A DNA stretch of 64,000 nt from Proteles cristata cristata (lineage: Eukaryota > Chordata > Mammalia > Carnivora > Hyaenidae). Positions 21,226 to 32,933 of this stretch are shown piece by piece. Within the stretch, counting starts at the first letter, position 1, and each line of letters begins with the position of its first letter. The position numbers and the translations under genes are program-made. The DNA lies in contig JAESUZ010003109.1 of the NCBI GenBank assembly GCA_017311185.1, forward strand, positions 372,001-436,000, written 5' to 3'. A model generated the notes under the pieces. It worked only from the letters and a program-made list of their open reading frames with translations, searched no databases and was not told where the DNA came from.

Positions 21226-22799
21226 AGGGATCCTTCCTGACACAGTCAGTAAAACAGAGGAAGGCCAAGGCCGCCCTCTGTGCGGTAGCCAGCCCATGAG
21301 CTGGAGCAGTGGGGAAGAAAAAACATTGAGAAATGTTTGCATCTGGGGAAGACTTTGGAGTAATTACCAGAACAGCCAGGAGATGAGCAGCAAGAGAGAG
21401 CGGAGCCTGTCAGGCTGAGGTCCGGTGATTAATTGGTACGAGGAACTCAGCCAAGAGCAGAGAAGCCACACCAGGCCTCCATCCGTTTGTCCATGCCCTG
21501 GGGTCAGAGATGGAGCAAATGGAATCTTTTATAAAAGAGGAAAGGGTGGACTGTGGCCATTGGGGGAGTTCTGCAAGGAATTCACAGGTGTTTTCTTATT
21601 GTACTTACCCCTCCTTAAGGACCTCTGGGTGTGCTGTTAGCTATAGAGAGGAGGGGTGGGGTGCAGCTTGGCTGTGTTCTGGGATCTTTCATATGCCCCA
21701 CCCCCACCCACCCTGTATCTTTTATGGGCTACAGTGGTTTCTATCGAAATCACAGAAGCCATGTTCAAGTCACAGGGAACTGGATCACTGGGAAATTCAT
21801 TGGGTTCTTCAGCTAATTTCAACAGGTAAAACTGGAGAGGCTTTGGGTATTTAAGAGGGTCACTTGCGAGGGTCCCTCCACCCTGGCCATGAAGCTGACC
21901 TCTTTACCGTTCTGTGAGTCACTGTATCTTGGTGATTCTGCAGAATTGGATTCAAGAGGAACTCATCAAATTCTTCTCTCCCGTAAGGAAAGGATGCTCC
22001 AGGAGGTTGGTTTGGCCCATTTCTGCCCATTGAAATGCTGGTGTCAATGTACTGGTAGTTGAACCCCAGAAGAGTTACTGATAGCAAGCATCGCTATTGT
22101 GTATCAGGAGGACACCTTCCCCTCAACACTTATTTGAACTATGATATAGTTGAAGATTTGGAGAAGATTTTCTAAAACCAAAACAAGAATCACTTTTAAT
22201 GCAGCACCCAGGAAAGCCAGTGTTAATATTTTGGTGCCTCTTCCTGTGGATAGGGAAATTGGCAAATAGGCAACTTCCTGAAGTCTGTGATATCGGAAGT
22301 GTGCAAGGACAACCTTTGGGTCCATAAAAACCCAGTCTTGTTAGTAGGGTTTTATGAACACAGAGACCTGCTTTGTTCCCTTTTGAGACATATAAAATCA
22401 GGTGCAGAAATGTGAGAATTCTTCCTTCTCTCTTCTTTCCCTCCTTTCATCTATCTTCCTCTCATAGGATCTCTGCCTCATCTTCTGTCCTGTGAGTTTC
22501 TACCACCATATTCTTAGTAACTGGCAGAGTATGGCCATCTAACCCGGAAGCCCTTATCAAGCAGATTGTATTTTCCCTGCAGTGAGCAATTTCCTGTAGG
22601 CCTCCAAGGACCAGGCTAAGGGTGTCAGATTCCTTAAGAAAAGAAAATGTAGCAGATTAACAACTCCTACCTCTCTGTGCCACTCTCAGCCATCTCTCAT
22701 GGTGTAATTTAACTTGGTTTATGCTAAAAGACTCTCCCTTCCACATAGAGAATAGGATGATGGAAATGAATGCCAAGGATGGAGCATCCTTCTTGTTAC
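21226..22799. other. Unassigned non-coding stretch
   Basis: No recognised repeat over about 1.6 kb. Open frames up to 114 codons (21510-21854, plus) overlap opposite-strand frames and have no recognisable domain. Confidence 0.5.
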
Positions 22800-22998
22800 A
22801 TTTTATTGATAACATTTCTTTTAGCACTTAATATATGCCAAGTACTATTCTCATTGCTTATCACATAATTCATTGAATCTTCAACCCTATGAGGAAACTG
22901 CAGTACAGAGAAGTCAAGTAATTTACTAGCCTGAGGTCATGTGGCTAGTAAGGAGCACAGCATGAGTTCTAACCCAGGCCATATAACCTGACAGCCCC
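22800..22998 (-). mobile_element. MIR element, antisense
   Basis: Reverse-complement MIR: TTTAGCACTTAATATATGCC, CATAATTCATTGAATCTTCA, ACCCTATGAGGAAACTGCAG, then TGAGGTCATGTGGCTAGTAA. Both halves are present. Confidence 0.8.
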
Positions 22999-23002
22999 CA
23001 TC

Positions 23003-23590
23003 TTGGCAGGTGGTATTTTCCAAAGATGGAAGCACCGATATATATCTCATCCCACATGGTGTCTTATGACTTATAGTAATGCTCCTCCATCAAACAGTGG
23101 GGATCTGTGTTGCTCTCTTTGAAACTGAGAAAACCCTTGTACGTGTCTTGACCGATACAGTGTGCTAGAAGTGGCACTGTGTGATTTTCAAACCAGGCTA
23201 TAAAAGGCAATACAACTTTTGCTGAGCTCACTTTCTCTCATGGAACATTTCCTCCTAGAATCTAGCCACCATATTGTAAGGAAGCCCATGCCATGTGGAA
23301 AGGCCTGCGTGATGCTCTGTCTGACCATCCCAGTGAGGCCCGAGTCCAAAAGCCAGTATCACCCCCCTGGACCTGTGAGTGAATGGGCCCTGAGATGACT
23401 CCAGCCCCTGGCTTCCAGTCTTTCTTGTGCTCCTAAGAACTCACAGAGTAGAGGCATGCTCTGCTCACTGCGACCTGTGTAAATTCCTGACCTGTGAAAA
23501 TTATGAGAGATAAAAAGTTATTACCATTGCTTAAAACCACTAAATTTAGAGATAATTGGTTATACAGGCATAATAACTGGAGTGTTGCTC
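23003..23590 (+). mobile_element. MLT1-type (ERVL-MaLR) LTR
   Basis: Motifs in MaLR LTR order: GGTGGTATTTTCCAAAGATG, GTGGGGATCTGTGTTGC, TGTGTGATTTTCAAACCAGG, AGCCACCATATTGTAAGGAA, AATTCCTGACCTGTGAAAAT and TTAAAACCACTAAATTTAG. It is a solitary, diverged non-autonomous endogenous-retrovirus-like LTR with no internal coding region visible next to it. Short open frames across it are accidental. Confidence 0.82.
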
Positions 23591-24360
23591 TTAACTGTTA
23601 TAGCAGGGTGAGGGTAAGATCTCAGCAGCTCTCCATCCCTCCTTTGTTCTGGCCCGCACTGGCATATTGCCACCTTGAGTTTGCCATGAATGAGATCTTG
23701 CCTAGATTTGTCTTGGTCCAACTGCACTGGGAGAGTTATCTCCATTACGCTTTCTATTATTGTTTAAGTTTTTCTGTTTTTCTCAGTTTTCATAGATCTT
23801 TTGTTGGGGAATAAGAAGCTATGTCAGAGCATGCAAGCCAAATGCCATTTTAAGCCAGATGTGTAATTGGCCTCTTTCAGGAAGGATATAGCCAGTTCTT
23901 CAACAATTGTTGACCAGGGAGCTACTCAGACCAGTACTGACATTTGTCCAAGTGAGTTCATTCAGTCAAGAGATACTGTATAATAATTTCAACAACAGCA
24001 ACAAAGTAGAAATGTGCCGTGTCTTTGAAATCCTGACCATTTGATCCACTGGGTATTGCTCTTCCCTGGAAAAAGAAAAAGAAAGAGGAAAGGAAGATCA
24101 GCAAACCAAGAGAGAAATATGAAAGCCTAAGGCCAAGTGAGATGATGTACTCATGTTAAGTTTGATTGTAAAAGAGAGTCAGGATGTTTAAGGTTTTTGA
24201 AGCTCTGGCCTCCCAAGTTGTCCCCACCCCAGAGCTTTTATACCTCAGTGTTTTTAGAGCTTTGTTCTAAAAGAGCCGTAAGAATGGCTCACTTCTTTTA
24301 GCCCTCTACTCCGTGTCCTTGAAAAATGTCCATAAGTGACAATACAGTTTAAAAGGTTTA
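23591..24360. other. Unassigned non-coding stretch
   Basis: No recognised repeat or exon. A purine-rich run occurs at 24070-24100. Confidence 0.5.
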
Positions 24361-24567
24361 TGGGACATCTGAGTGATTCAGTGGGTTAAGCGTCCAACTT
24401 CAGCTCAGGTCATGATCTCACAGTTCTTGGGTTCAAGCCCCCATCAGGCTCAGTGCTGACAGTTCAGAGCCTGGAGCCTGCTTTGGATTTTATATCTCCC
24501 TCTCTCTCTCTGCCCCTCCTCAGCTCATGCTCTGTCTCTCAAAAATGAATAAATATTAAGCAAAAAA
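24361..24567 (+). mobile_element. CAN-SINE
   Basis: Head GGGACATCTGAGTGATTCAG, motif CTCAGGTCATGATCTCACAG, body with CTGACAGTTCAGAGCCTGGA and an AATGAATAAATATT tail. A weak possible target duplication (AAAGGTTTAT before, GAAGGTTTTAT after) is imperfect. Confidence 0.94.
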
Positions 24568-24808
24568 AGTCTGAGAAGGTTTTATTTGCAAAGGATCTAC
24601 TTACAATGATGTGCATATAGGGAACCAAAGGGAAGAGTGCATGAATGAGGAGCTAGTAGGAGTAAGGTCCACCACCTTGGCCTAAAGGGGACAGAGAGGT
24701 TCCCAGGACTGAAAGGAGAGTCTCATAGAACAGCTGCTTTGAGAGAAGCAATGACCTTCTGTCAAGATACAGTTGAGGAGCTCTCAAAATAGACTATAAG
24801 ACTATCCT
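24568..24808. other. Unassigned spacer between SINEs
   Basis: No recognised repeat or exon. Confidence 0.5.
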
Positions 24809-24976
24809 GGGGGCGCCTGGGTGACTCAGTCAGTTAAGTGTCCTACTCTTGATTTTGGCTCAGGTTATGATCTTGCAGTTAATGGATTCGAGCCCCACGT
24901 CAGGCTCTGTGCTGGCAGCATGGGATTCGTATCCCTCTCTCTCTGTCTCAAATAAATAAACATTTAATTAAAAAAA
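24809..24976 (+). mobile_element. CAN-SINE, shortened body
   Basis: Head GGGGGCGCCTGGGTGACTCA, GGATTCGAGCCCCACGTCAG B-box segment, then a short body because the CAGAGCCTGGAGCCTGC part is missing after TGCTGGCAGCATGG. Tail AAATAAATAAAC. Only 24 bases separate it from the next SINE head. Confidence 0.95.
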
Positions 24977-24984
24977 GAATTTTT

Positions 24985-25246
24985 AAGAAAAGAATTAATA
25001 GGGGCGCCTTGGTGGCTCAGTCGGTTAAGCATCGACTTCGGCTCAGGTCATGATCTCACGGGTAGTGGGTTCAAGCCCCGCGTCTGGCTCTGTGCTGACA
25101 GCCAGCTCAGAGCCTGGAGTGTGCTTCAGATTCTGTATCTCCCTCTCTCTCTCTCTGACCCTCTCCTGCTCACACTGTCTCTCTCTCCGTCTCTTAGAAA
25201 TAAATGAAACATTAAAAAAAATTTTTTAAAAAGAAAAGAATTAATA
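24985..25246 (+). mobile_element. CAN-SINE (cat type), exact 16-bp target duplication
   Basis: Body 25001-25230, near-consensus, starting GGGGCGCCTTGGTGGCTCAG and containing GGGTTCAAGCCCCGCGTCTG. Flanks AAGAAAAGAATTAATA at 24985-25000 and 25231-25246 are identical. The target lay just behind the tail of the SINE ending at 24976. Low divergence and exact flanks make it one of the youngest-looking insertions here. Confidence 0.97.
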
Positions 25247-25689
25247 CACTCATCTCCCTCTCCTCCCTCCCTTTTGCACGCTAGAACTTTCCATTGGCTA
25301 TACCTACCAGACAGCTAAGTAGAGGATGCAAATCTAGATGACAACGAGGAGATATCCAGTCTACTTGTTACCCTGCACCTATAAAAGTTTTCAAAACCAG
25401 AAAATGCTTGCTTATAGAAGGTGCTAAATTTTATTAGTAATGCCTAAGAAGTCCAAATTCAACTTTAAACCAAATATAGATTTTAGAGAGACATTTACAA
25501 GAGACTAAGATTTATCACTCTTCTTTCTGGCTCAAATATAATTGAGTTCTCTGGGTGTGTAGCAATAAACTTCATTCCTTTTTATCTCTCTATGGCTCAT
25601 CTTCACAGTGATAACAAATACACCAGAAACTCCGGGGCATTATAGGTCAATCAGTGATCTTTTTAATACCTAAGGCCAATAATGTTTCC

Positions 25690-25985
25690 CCTTCTGTTAA
25701 CCATCCAGTGCCCCATGGCTTAGAATAAAAGCGAGAGTCTTTGCAATGGCCTACAAGACCCTAGATAATAAGTCCCTGGCTAGTTCACTGAACTTACCAT
25801 TATTCTTTTTATGGTTCACCTGATTTCAGCCATACTGGTTGAAATATCTCAATCATAATCTGCCTCTGTTTCTGCTGCTCTTTCTCAAGCATAAACGTGA
25901 CTCGCTCACTTTTATGGATATGTGTTCAGATGTCACCTTGAGAGAAGCCTGCCTGACAATTTTGTATAAAATAGTAACTAAAGCA
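25690..25985 (+). mobile_element. L2 element, 3' part
   Basis: TTGCAATGGCCTACAAGACC, CTGATTTCAGCCATACTGGT and AGATGTCACCTTGAGAGAAG follow the order of the L2 3' region (last part of ORF2 into 3' UTR). L2 is an ancient mammal-wide LINE. The open frame across it (88 codons) is accidental or a coding remnant with no function. Confidence 0.8.
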
Positions 25986-26480
25986 AAATGTGTTTTCCAA
26001 AAAAGGCCATACCAGTATTTCCAGTCCTGTCTGATCTTCCAGAAATTTGCCACTGCTCAGCAACAGGTGGAGTCTGTTTTTTCTCTCCTTGGATGGGACT
26101 TGTGACTGTCTCAGCAAAAAGAATGCAGTAGAAACAGTTCTGGGGAGTTTCAAAATTAGGTCATGAAAGGTCATACAGCGTTCCTCTGACGCTCTCCCTT
26201 TCTTGGAATATTTGCCCTTGGAACTCAGCCACCATTTTGTAAAGAAGCAAAGGCCATAGAAACAGACCACCTATAGGTGTTTATTTCGTTCAACAGCCAT
26301 GAGCTAAGATCTCAGCCAATAGCCAGCATCCATCACCAGATATGGAAGTGAGGGAGCCATCAGGTGATTCCAGCTCACAGCCTTGAAGCTGCCCAAGCTG
26401 ATGTCAAGTGGAGTAGACAGGAGCTATTCCTGCAAAGACCTAGCCACATCGCAGCCTCATAAGCAATATGAATAGCTATT
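25986..26480 (+). mobile_element. MLT1-type (ERVL-MaLR) LTR, diverged
   Basis: GGACTTGTGACTGTCTCAGC, AGGTCATGAAAGGTCATACA, TTGGAACTCAGCCACCATTT, CAATAGCCAGCATCCATCAC and TGATTCCAGCTCACAGCC match MaLR LTR order, as in the copy at 23003-23590. Solitary LTR. The boundary with the L2 to its left is approximate. Confidence 0.78.
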
Positions 26481-28109
26481 TATGCTACTATTTTTTTGGA
26501 GTAATTTGTTATACATCCTTAACATTAGAATCTATTTTTGCTTCCAAAAGTGCGGTGACAATAAACATCCTAAAACATGTCGGAATGCCTCTGCAACAAG
26601 GTAGGGGGCAGGAACTAGAAAACCTTAAGGAGAGTGTTAGTGAAAATCTAAAGTGTCTCAAGATAATAAAGAATGCCTGATAACCCTTTATGAAGTTATT
26701 CATGAGAGAGTAAAGGAAGGTGAGGAAAATGTTTTTGGAAGTTAGGGGAAATCTTTGTTATGCCATGAGACAAAGTGCAAGGATGCCGTTCCTAAACCAA
26801 TGTGGAAAACTGAACTAATCTAAATCTAACAAACTGGGCGATCTAGCTAAGGATATTTTAGGCAGAATCTTACAAGTGTCTTCTAGCTTCTTCCCATTGT
26901 CTGTGATAAAATGAGAAAATAAAAAGATGACCTTGGGGGGAAAAAGAAACTATTCACATTTCAAGTAACATTTAGAAGACATATAAAGGAGCCAGGATTT
27001 GATGTGTTCAAAAATAAAATGATTTCTAATTCCCAGTCTCCTCCATAGTCTCAAAATTCAAGATAGCTTCAGAGCAATATTAAGCCTAGAACCAGATTAT
27101 AAGGGCCTTTGTTAGAACCTCAGAAATGCCCAAGGCAGTGCCTCCATACTGCTTTGCTCAGACAGAAGGCCCTCTGGTGATCTTATAGGAATGTCCCCAG
27201 ATCCTGTGCTAACCAGCAGAGCTAAGAATCTCAAGAGTGCTGTTCATTAGAAGTCTTATATCAAGCCCAAGGTAGAGAAGGGCTTATTCGACAGGGTTGG
27301 TAGATGTCTAATGGAATGTATTCATAATGTATTGATTCATAAGAAACCCACATGTTCTTAAAATAATTATATCAGGTTAGATGGAAAGGGAGGTTTAGTC
27401 AATATTTTACATGCAGAAAACAGATGGAGAATACCATTCAGCTGTCACATGGGCCATTTTTTATAGAAAAGGAAAGATTTGGAGGGCATAGCCAACAGCC
27501 ATGGTGCACCATTGCCAGATGGTAGTACTATCCCCTAGTCAAGTGAATGACAACATGTACCCTACTGGATTCCACAATTGGTATGGATTCCTGTGTGCTT
27601 GCATTTTTTCATCTTTTGAAAGAGAAGGGTCAATAGCAGTCAATTGACTGGTCAATACCTATCCCAATAGCATGTGCTTTCTATATATAGCAGCTCAGTT
27701 CTTCCTCAAGTTCACATGTCTCGAGATCAGTGGGAACTGTCCCTAGAAGCTCTACTTGAGGAACCAAATCCAAAGAGCCTCAGTTGCATATAAACATTAT
27801 CTAGATCGCAAGGTCATAGACTGTGAGCCTGAAATTGAAGCCATAATGGAAATAGACTTTGCATTCCTTGGGGAGAGGGCAAGCTCCTTTGAGTATAAGA
27901 GGGATATAAATTACTATAACCAGAGGGCAGATTGTGGCAAAATGGCCACAGTAGTGGTTCTGATCTCCCCACATACTCTTCCATAGCCTTCCTACTTCTT
28001 ATCAAGATGTGGAATCTATGTATCCTTCCTTTGGGAGGAACCTGAGAAATGTAGCATCCAAATAAAAGTGATTATAAAATGTGGTTGAAATGCCTTTAAA
28101 AAAATAAGT
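26481..28109. other. Unassigned non-coding stretch
   Basis: About 1.6 kb with no confidently recognised repeat. Open frames up to 76 codons have no recognisable domain. Confidence 0.5.
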
Positions 28110-29800
28110 GATATGTCAGGGATAGGAAGACTTGATGTCATAAAAATATTATTCCTAAATTCCTAAATTAAAAAAATATATATAATTACCATTTTAATAG
28201 GCAGGACTTTTTATGAAACTGGCCAGCCTGATCCTGAAATTCATGTAGAAGAGGAAACAGCTTTAAAAAGCCAAGGAAGTTATGATTAAGAATAAAGTAG
28301 AATGTGTAGAAAGATACTGGCACTGGTGTATGTAAACATTATAAAGCTTAACAATAAAAATTTTGTGGATCTGATACACAAATGGGCAAACAAAATGGGC
28401 TAGAGAATCAAGAGCTGTCTTCGTGCACATGTGAATACTTGATTCATGATAAAAGTGGTTACGCATAGCAGTGGGAAAATGATGGTCTAATCAATAACTG
28501 GTGCCAGGACATTTGAGTATCCAGTAAGGAAAAATATTGAATCAGAACACTTCTCTATTCCAATTCCAGGTGGATTTTATCTTATTTACTTTTCAAATTT
28601 ATTTCTGAGAGAGAGAGAGAGCAAGTGAGTGAGCAAGGGAGGATCAGAGAGAGAGGGAGATACAGAATCCAAAGCAGTCTCCAGGCTCTGAGCTAGCTGT
28701 CAGCACAGAGCCAGATGCGGGGCTTGAATCCATGAACTGTGAGATCATGACCTGAGCCGAAGTCAGATGCTTAACCGACTGGGGCACCCCCCCAGGTGGA
28801 TTTTAAACCTAATTGTTTAGGTAAAATGTAACACTTTTAGAATAAATGCAGGAGGATGTCTGAATGCCCTCAGAGAAGGGAAGGATTTCTCAAACGATAC
28901 ACAAAAAGCACCAAGTGTAAAGAGAAAGATTAATAACATCGACTGCTTTAAAATCCAGACCTTCCATTCAAAAACAAGGTGCAAAGAAATTCACTCACTT
29001 GGGAGAAAGTATGTATGATCCGTATAAACCCACAAAGGATTGGCATCCAAAATACATAAATAACCCCTTCCCATCACTAGTAATTTGGAAGATGCAAATT
29101 AAAACCAGAATGAAATACTTTTCACAGACCTCAGGTTGGCAAAATTTGTTAGTCTGTCAGTATTAAATGTGGGCTGAGAATGTGGAGGAAAGAAAATCTT
29201 TACACATACTGATGGGATTATAAATTAATCTTTACAGAGCAATTTGGCAGTCTTTAATAAACTTGAAGCCACACATCATATATATCCCAGCGTTTCTACT
29301 TCTAAGCATATATCTTACAAGAGATTTCTGCCCATATGTGCAAAGAACCATGCCCAGGAATATTTTTAAAGCCATTGTGTGCTATATAAAAACACTGGAA
29401 ACAACCTAAATATTTATCAGCTGGAAAAATGGAAAAACAAATTGTGGCTTATTTGTACAATGGAATGTTTTACAGCAGTTAAAAAAGGGTGAGCTAAATT
29501 ATACATATAAACATGGATAAATCCCTAAATATGATATTGAATTTAAAAATATCAAGTTGTAAATGATGTGAACAGAATGATTCACTTACCAAAAGTTTTA
29601 AAAACATGTGGAACAATACTATAGTTTATGATACTGAATGTGCAGTAAGAATATTAAAACATCCTTAGGGATGATAAAAACAAAATCCAAGATAAAAACA
29701 GAATCCATCTGTGGTTGGAGGGGAATAGGAATAAAGAGAGGTACTAGAGAATTTCAGGCATATTTATGTCATTTTATTTCTTTGAAAGGAGAAAGGGGAC
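28110..29800 (+). mobile_element. Old LINE-1 (ORF2 3' part), interrupted by a SINE
   Basis: Follows L1M-type ORF2 downstream order: GATACTGGCACTGGTGTATG, CAATAACTGGTGCCAGGACA, GCAAATTAAAACCAGAATG (about 29094), TACTGATGGGATTATAAATT, AGCAATTTGGCAGTC and GGAAACAACCTAAATATTTA. Numerous stops and indels; no coding capacity. A SINE with target duplication splits it at 28566-28805, and another SINE sits at its 3' edge. The ends are approximate. Confidence 0.85.
28566..28805 (-). mobile_element. CAN-SINE, antisense, exact 14-bp target duplication
   Basis: Body 28580-28791, with GGGGCTTGAATCCATGAACT and CATGACCTGAGCCGAAGTC antisense motifs. Flanks CCAGGTGGATTTTA at 28566-28579 and 28792-28805 are identical. 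It interrupts the older LINE-1, so it is younger than that element. Confidence 0.96.
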
Positions 29801-29803
29801 TGT

Positions 29804-30052
29804 GGCAAATTGTTAAGATTTCTTTTTTTTTTAATGTTTTATTTTTTTGATAGAGAGCGTGAGTAGGGGAGGGTCAGAGAGAGCGGGAGACACAGAATCA
29901 GAAGCATGCTTAAAAGTTCTGAGCTGTCTGTCAGCACAGAGCCCGACATGGGGCTCGAATCCATGAACCGTGAGATCATGACCTGAGCCGACCGAAGTTG
30001 GACACTTAACAGACTGAGCCCCCCAGGTGCCCCGGCAAATTGTTAATATTTC
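29804..30052 (-). mobile_element. CAN-SINE (cat type), antisense, 19-bp target duplication
   Basis: Body 29823-30033, minus-strand head GGGGCACCTGGGGGGCTCAG. Flanks GGCAAATTGTTAAGATTTC (29804-29822) and GGCAAATTGTTAATATTTC (30034-30052) match at 18 of 19 positions. Contains an antisense T-rich tail of 12 T. Confidence 0.96.
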
Positions 30053-31346
30053 ATAAAGTTGTGCCATAAGTGGGCATTCAATATATTCTTCCCCTCGCTT
30101 TTTTTTTAAGCTCTCTGGGAATTATAAGCCTTGGTGAGTTCGTATGATTTGTTACTTTATTTGTGGACCTAGTAACTTCTGCAGAGAATGTTCTGACAAC
30201 ATGCATGGAATTCTGTTTATACTGTGCTCTGAAGTCAAGGCTACACATCATCAGCAAACCTCTTCTGTGTTAAATAAAATTATCAGGTTATTCTGCGTTT
30301 CCTGGCATAGGGGTTTCTTTTACACTTATCATTAGAAAATCCATTCCCAACCAGTCTAATCTACAAAAGAAACTTAAAATGTAGTCAAGTTATTTCCCAA
30401 ATTGTTTAGAGACGAGAAAGAAAAGAAAACTCAGCATACCCACTGGTTACTAAGGCCGTATTAAATATCACATTTCATTTTTCCAAAATGAGAAGGGAGA
30501 TTGAATCAGCAAAGACAATGAACAGAACTTGAGTTAGAAACTTTTGGTTATTGAAGTTTCTAGGATGCCATTCCATCTCCATGCCTGCTTCTATATCTGC
30601 ATTCACCTCAGTGTTCTAAGAGAAAAGAATATAGGATTTGGGTTGATTATCCAGAAGTAAGAGCAAGTAGATAGCTTTATTTTGTGTTATTTCTTTGTTT
30701 ATTTATTCATTTTTAAATGACAAATCATCTATATACTCTTTGGTTGCATTCCTTAAACATGGGCCCTAAGAATAGGTGAAAGTGGTTTATTTGGGAGAGG
30801 AAATCCCAGGCAGCAGAGGGCAGGGATGGAGAAATGAGACAGAAAAGGGAAGAATGGTAATTGGGGCATGTGAATGAATGAGCAGGTTGCTGCTCTGGGC
30901 GCTGGAGCTCAGTTTTGCTGGAGACTCTTTGAGGGATGGTATGGAACTACCCTTGAAATCAGCCCTACAAATCATAAAAAAGCAGGTAGATTCATCCATC
31001 ATCTCCTTATCCCATTGAAGGATTGTTCGTAGGGAAATGAACTCTTTGCATTCAGGTCCGTCCCTCCTGCATGCTAGCCAAGAAGGCTCCTCTGGGCCAC
31101 AGAAAGCCCTCAGGCTGAGTTCAGAAGCTAGGTATGTGCATAGGAACTCTACAAGAATTTTCTGTGTCATCTAGGATGGGCCAAGGAATCTGCTTACCCC
31201 ATCTGACAAAGATATCTACAGTAGAGCACATCATATCATGTTTCCCAAAGCACAGGACAAGTACCAACAGTGGTTCAGGAGATGATTGTAGATGATTCTG
31301 GGTCATGACCATAAATAACAATGAATCATGTAGTGAAAAAGTTCTT
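30053..31346. other. Unassigned non-coding stretch
   Basis: About 1.3 kb without recognised repeat. The longest frame (127 codons, minus, 30787-31170) has no recognisable domain. Confidence 0.5.
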
Positions 31347-31588
31347 TTCCCTATTGTTTTATTTATTTTTTAAAGTGTTTTATTTATTTCTGAGAGAGAG
31401 AGACAGCATGAGCAGGGGAGGGTCGGAGAGAGAGGGAGGTACAGAATCTGAAACCGGCTCCATGCTCTGAGCTGTCAGCACAGAGCCCGATTCCGGGCTC
31501 GAATCCACAAACCGTGAGATCATGACCTGAGCCAAAGTCGGACACTTAACCAACTGAGCCACCCAGGTGCCCCTTCACTTTTGTTTTA
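31347..31588 (-). mobile_element. CAN-SINE (cat type), antisense, with target duplication
   Basis: Body 31362-31573, close to consensus, minus-strand head GGGGCACCTGGGTGGCTCAG. Flanks TTCCCTATTGTTTTA (31347-31361) and TTCACTTTTGTTTTA (31574-31588) match at 13 of 15 positions. Confidence 0.95.
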
Positions 31589-31632
31589 ACCCTTCTAATT
31601 ATCCAAGAAAAATATCTCATTTTGGTCCTAAT

Positions 31633-32020
31633 TGTTATGGGCTGAATAGTGTCCCTCCAAAATCCTTTATTTGAACTTCTGCCCACCCCAGTACCTCAGA
31701 ATGTGACTGAATATGGAAATGTGTCTTTAAAGAGGTAATTAAGTAAAAATGAAGTCATTTGAGTGGGCCCTGATCCAGTATGACTGCTGTCCTTGTCACA
31801 AGATGAGATTTGGACACACGCAGGTTCAGAGGCAAGACCATGTAGGAACACAAGGGGAAGGTAGCCATGAACAAGCCAAGATAAGCCCAAGAAGGAACCA
31901 TCCCCACCAACACCTTGGTATTGGACTTCTTACCTCCAGAATTTTGAGAAAGTAAATTTCTATTATTTAAGCCATCCAGGCTTCGGTATTCTGCATGGCA
32001 ACCTTAAGTGAACTAATACA
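31633..32020 (+). mobile_element. Complete solitary MLT1-type LTR
   Basis: Starts TGTTATGGGCTGAATAGTGT and ends GAACTAATACA, giving the TG...CA termini of an LTR. Internal order (CAGTACCTCAGAATGTGACT, GTGGGCCCTGATCCAGTATG, TTGGACTTCTTACCTCCAGA, AAATTTCTATTATTTAAGCC) is that of mammalian MaLR LTRs. Flanking CTAAT (31628-31632) and CTCAT (32021-32025) fit a 5-bp target duplication with one change. No internal retroviral region accompanies it. Confidence 0.88.
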
Positions 32021-32256
32021 CTCATTATGGCTTAAATACATCTCCAATACTTGTTAGTTCCCTATTTAGCACAGTCAGCCTCAGGCTCAGAACTTTGGCT
32101 GACAACCACAATTGGCTAAAATGTACTAACATTGTCCTGTTCCCATTGCCTCTGTGTTTACAATTACCCTCAGCCTATCACAAGTGGTACTATTTATTGA
32201 TTACCTGCAACAGTGCAAAGTTTCTTTTTTAAATACGTGTATATAATCCTTTCAAA
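32021..32256. other. Unassigned spacer
   Basis: No recognised repeat or exon between the LTR and the next SINE. Confidence 0.5.
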
Positions 32257-32486
32257 AAAATTTATGTTTATTTTTGAGAGAGAGAGACAGAGATAGAGAC
32301 AGAGAGAATGTGACCATGCATGGGGGGTGTGCAGAGAGAAGGAAACACAGAATCCAAAGCAGGCTCCAGGCTCCAAGCTGACAGCACAGAGCCTCATGCG
32401 GGGCTAGAATTCACAAACCACATGATAGGTTTGATCATCCTGAGCTGAAGCTGGACGCTTAACCAACTGAGCCACCCAGGCACCCA
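32257..32486 (-). mobile_element. CAN-SINE, antisense
   Basis: Minus-strand head GGTGCCTGGGTGGCTCAGTT; contains a GAGA-rich body and the antisense CAGCACAGAGCCTCATGCGG. An extra GATAGGTTT-like insertion interrupts the CATGATC motif. Possible imperfect flank AATCCTTTCAA before and AAATCTTTTAA after. Confidence 0.93.
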
Positions 32487-32694
32487 GAAATCTTTTAAGC
32501 CAGCAAATTTAAATCACAACCTTAAACAAATAATACAGTCATGAAAATGATATGAAATGGCTGACCACTGGGAAGGTCTGTGAGATTTAGAGCAACGTAT
32601 TATGAAGGATGGGAAGAGTGTGACTTTGTCAAACACTTAACCCCCTAGAGCTTTAGTGCCCCTAATATTGACCTCCTAGTGTGTGTGGGGAAAT

Positions 32695-32933
32695 CCAAAT
32701 GGGATATTTGGTTTTGCTGGGGTTTTTTGTTTGTTTTTTTGATATAAAGAGATAGCATGTGTGCCCGTGTATATGAGCAAGAGAGAGACAGAGAAGGAAA
32801 GAGAGAATCTTAAGCAGACTCCATGCTCAGCATGGAGCTCAATGCAGGGCTCCATCCTACCACCTGAAATTGTGACCTGAGCCAAAATCGAGTTGGAAGT
32901 TTAACCAACTGAGCCACCCAAATGGGGTATTTG
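32695..32933 (-). mobile_element. CAN-SINE, antisense, with target duplication
   Basis: Body 32711-32917, antisense head ends CAACTGAGCCACC. Flanks CCAAATGGGATATTTG (32695-32710) and CCAAATGGGGTATTTG (32918-32933) match at 15 of 16 positions. The central part (CATCCTACCACCTGAAATTG) suggests an older CAN-SINE type than the cat consensus. Confidence 0.94.

Noticed and set aside
30787..31170. 127-codon minus-strand frame
   Set aside because: No recognisable protein feature and no supporting exon context.
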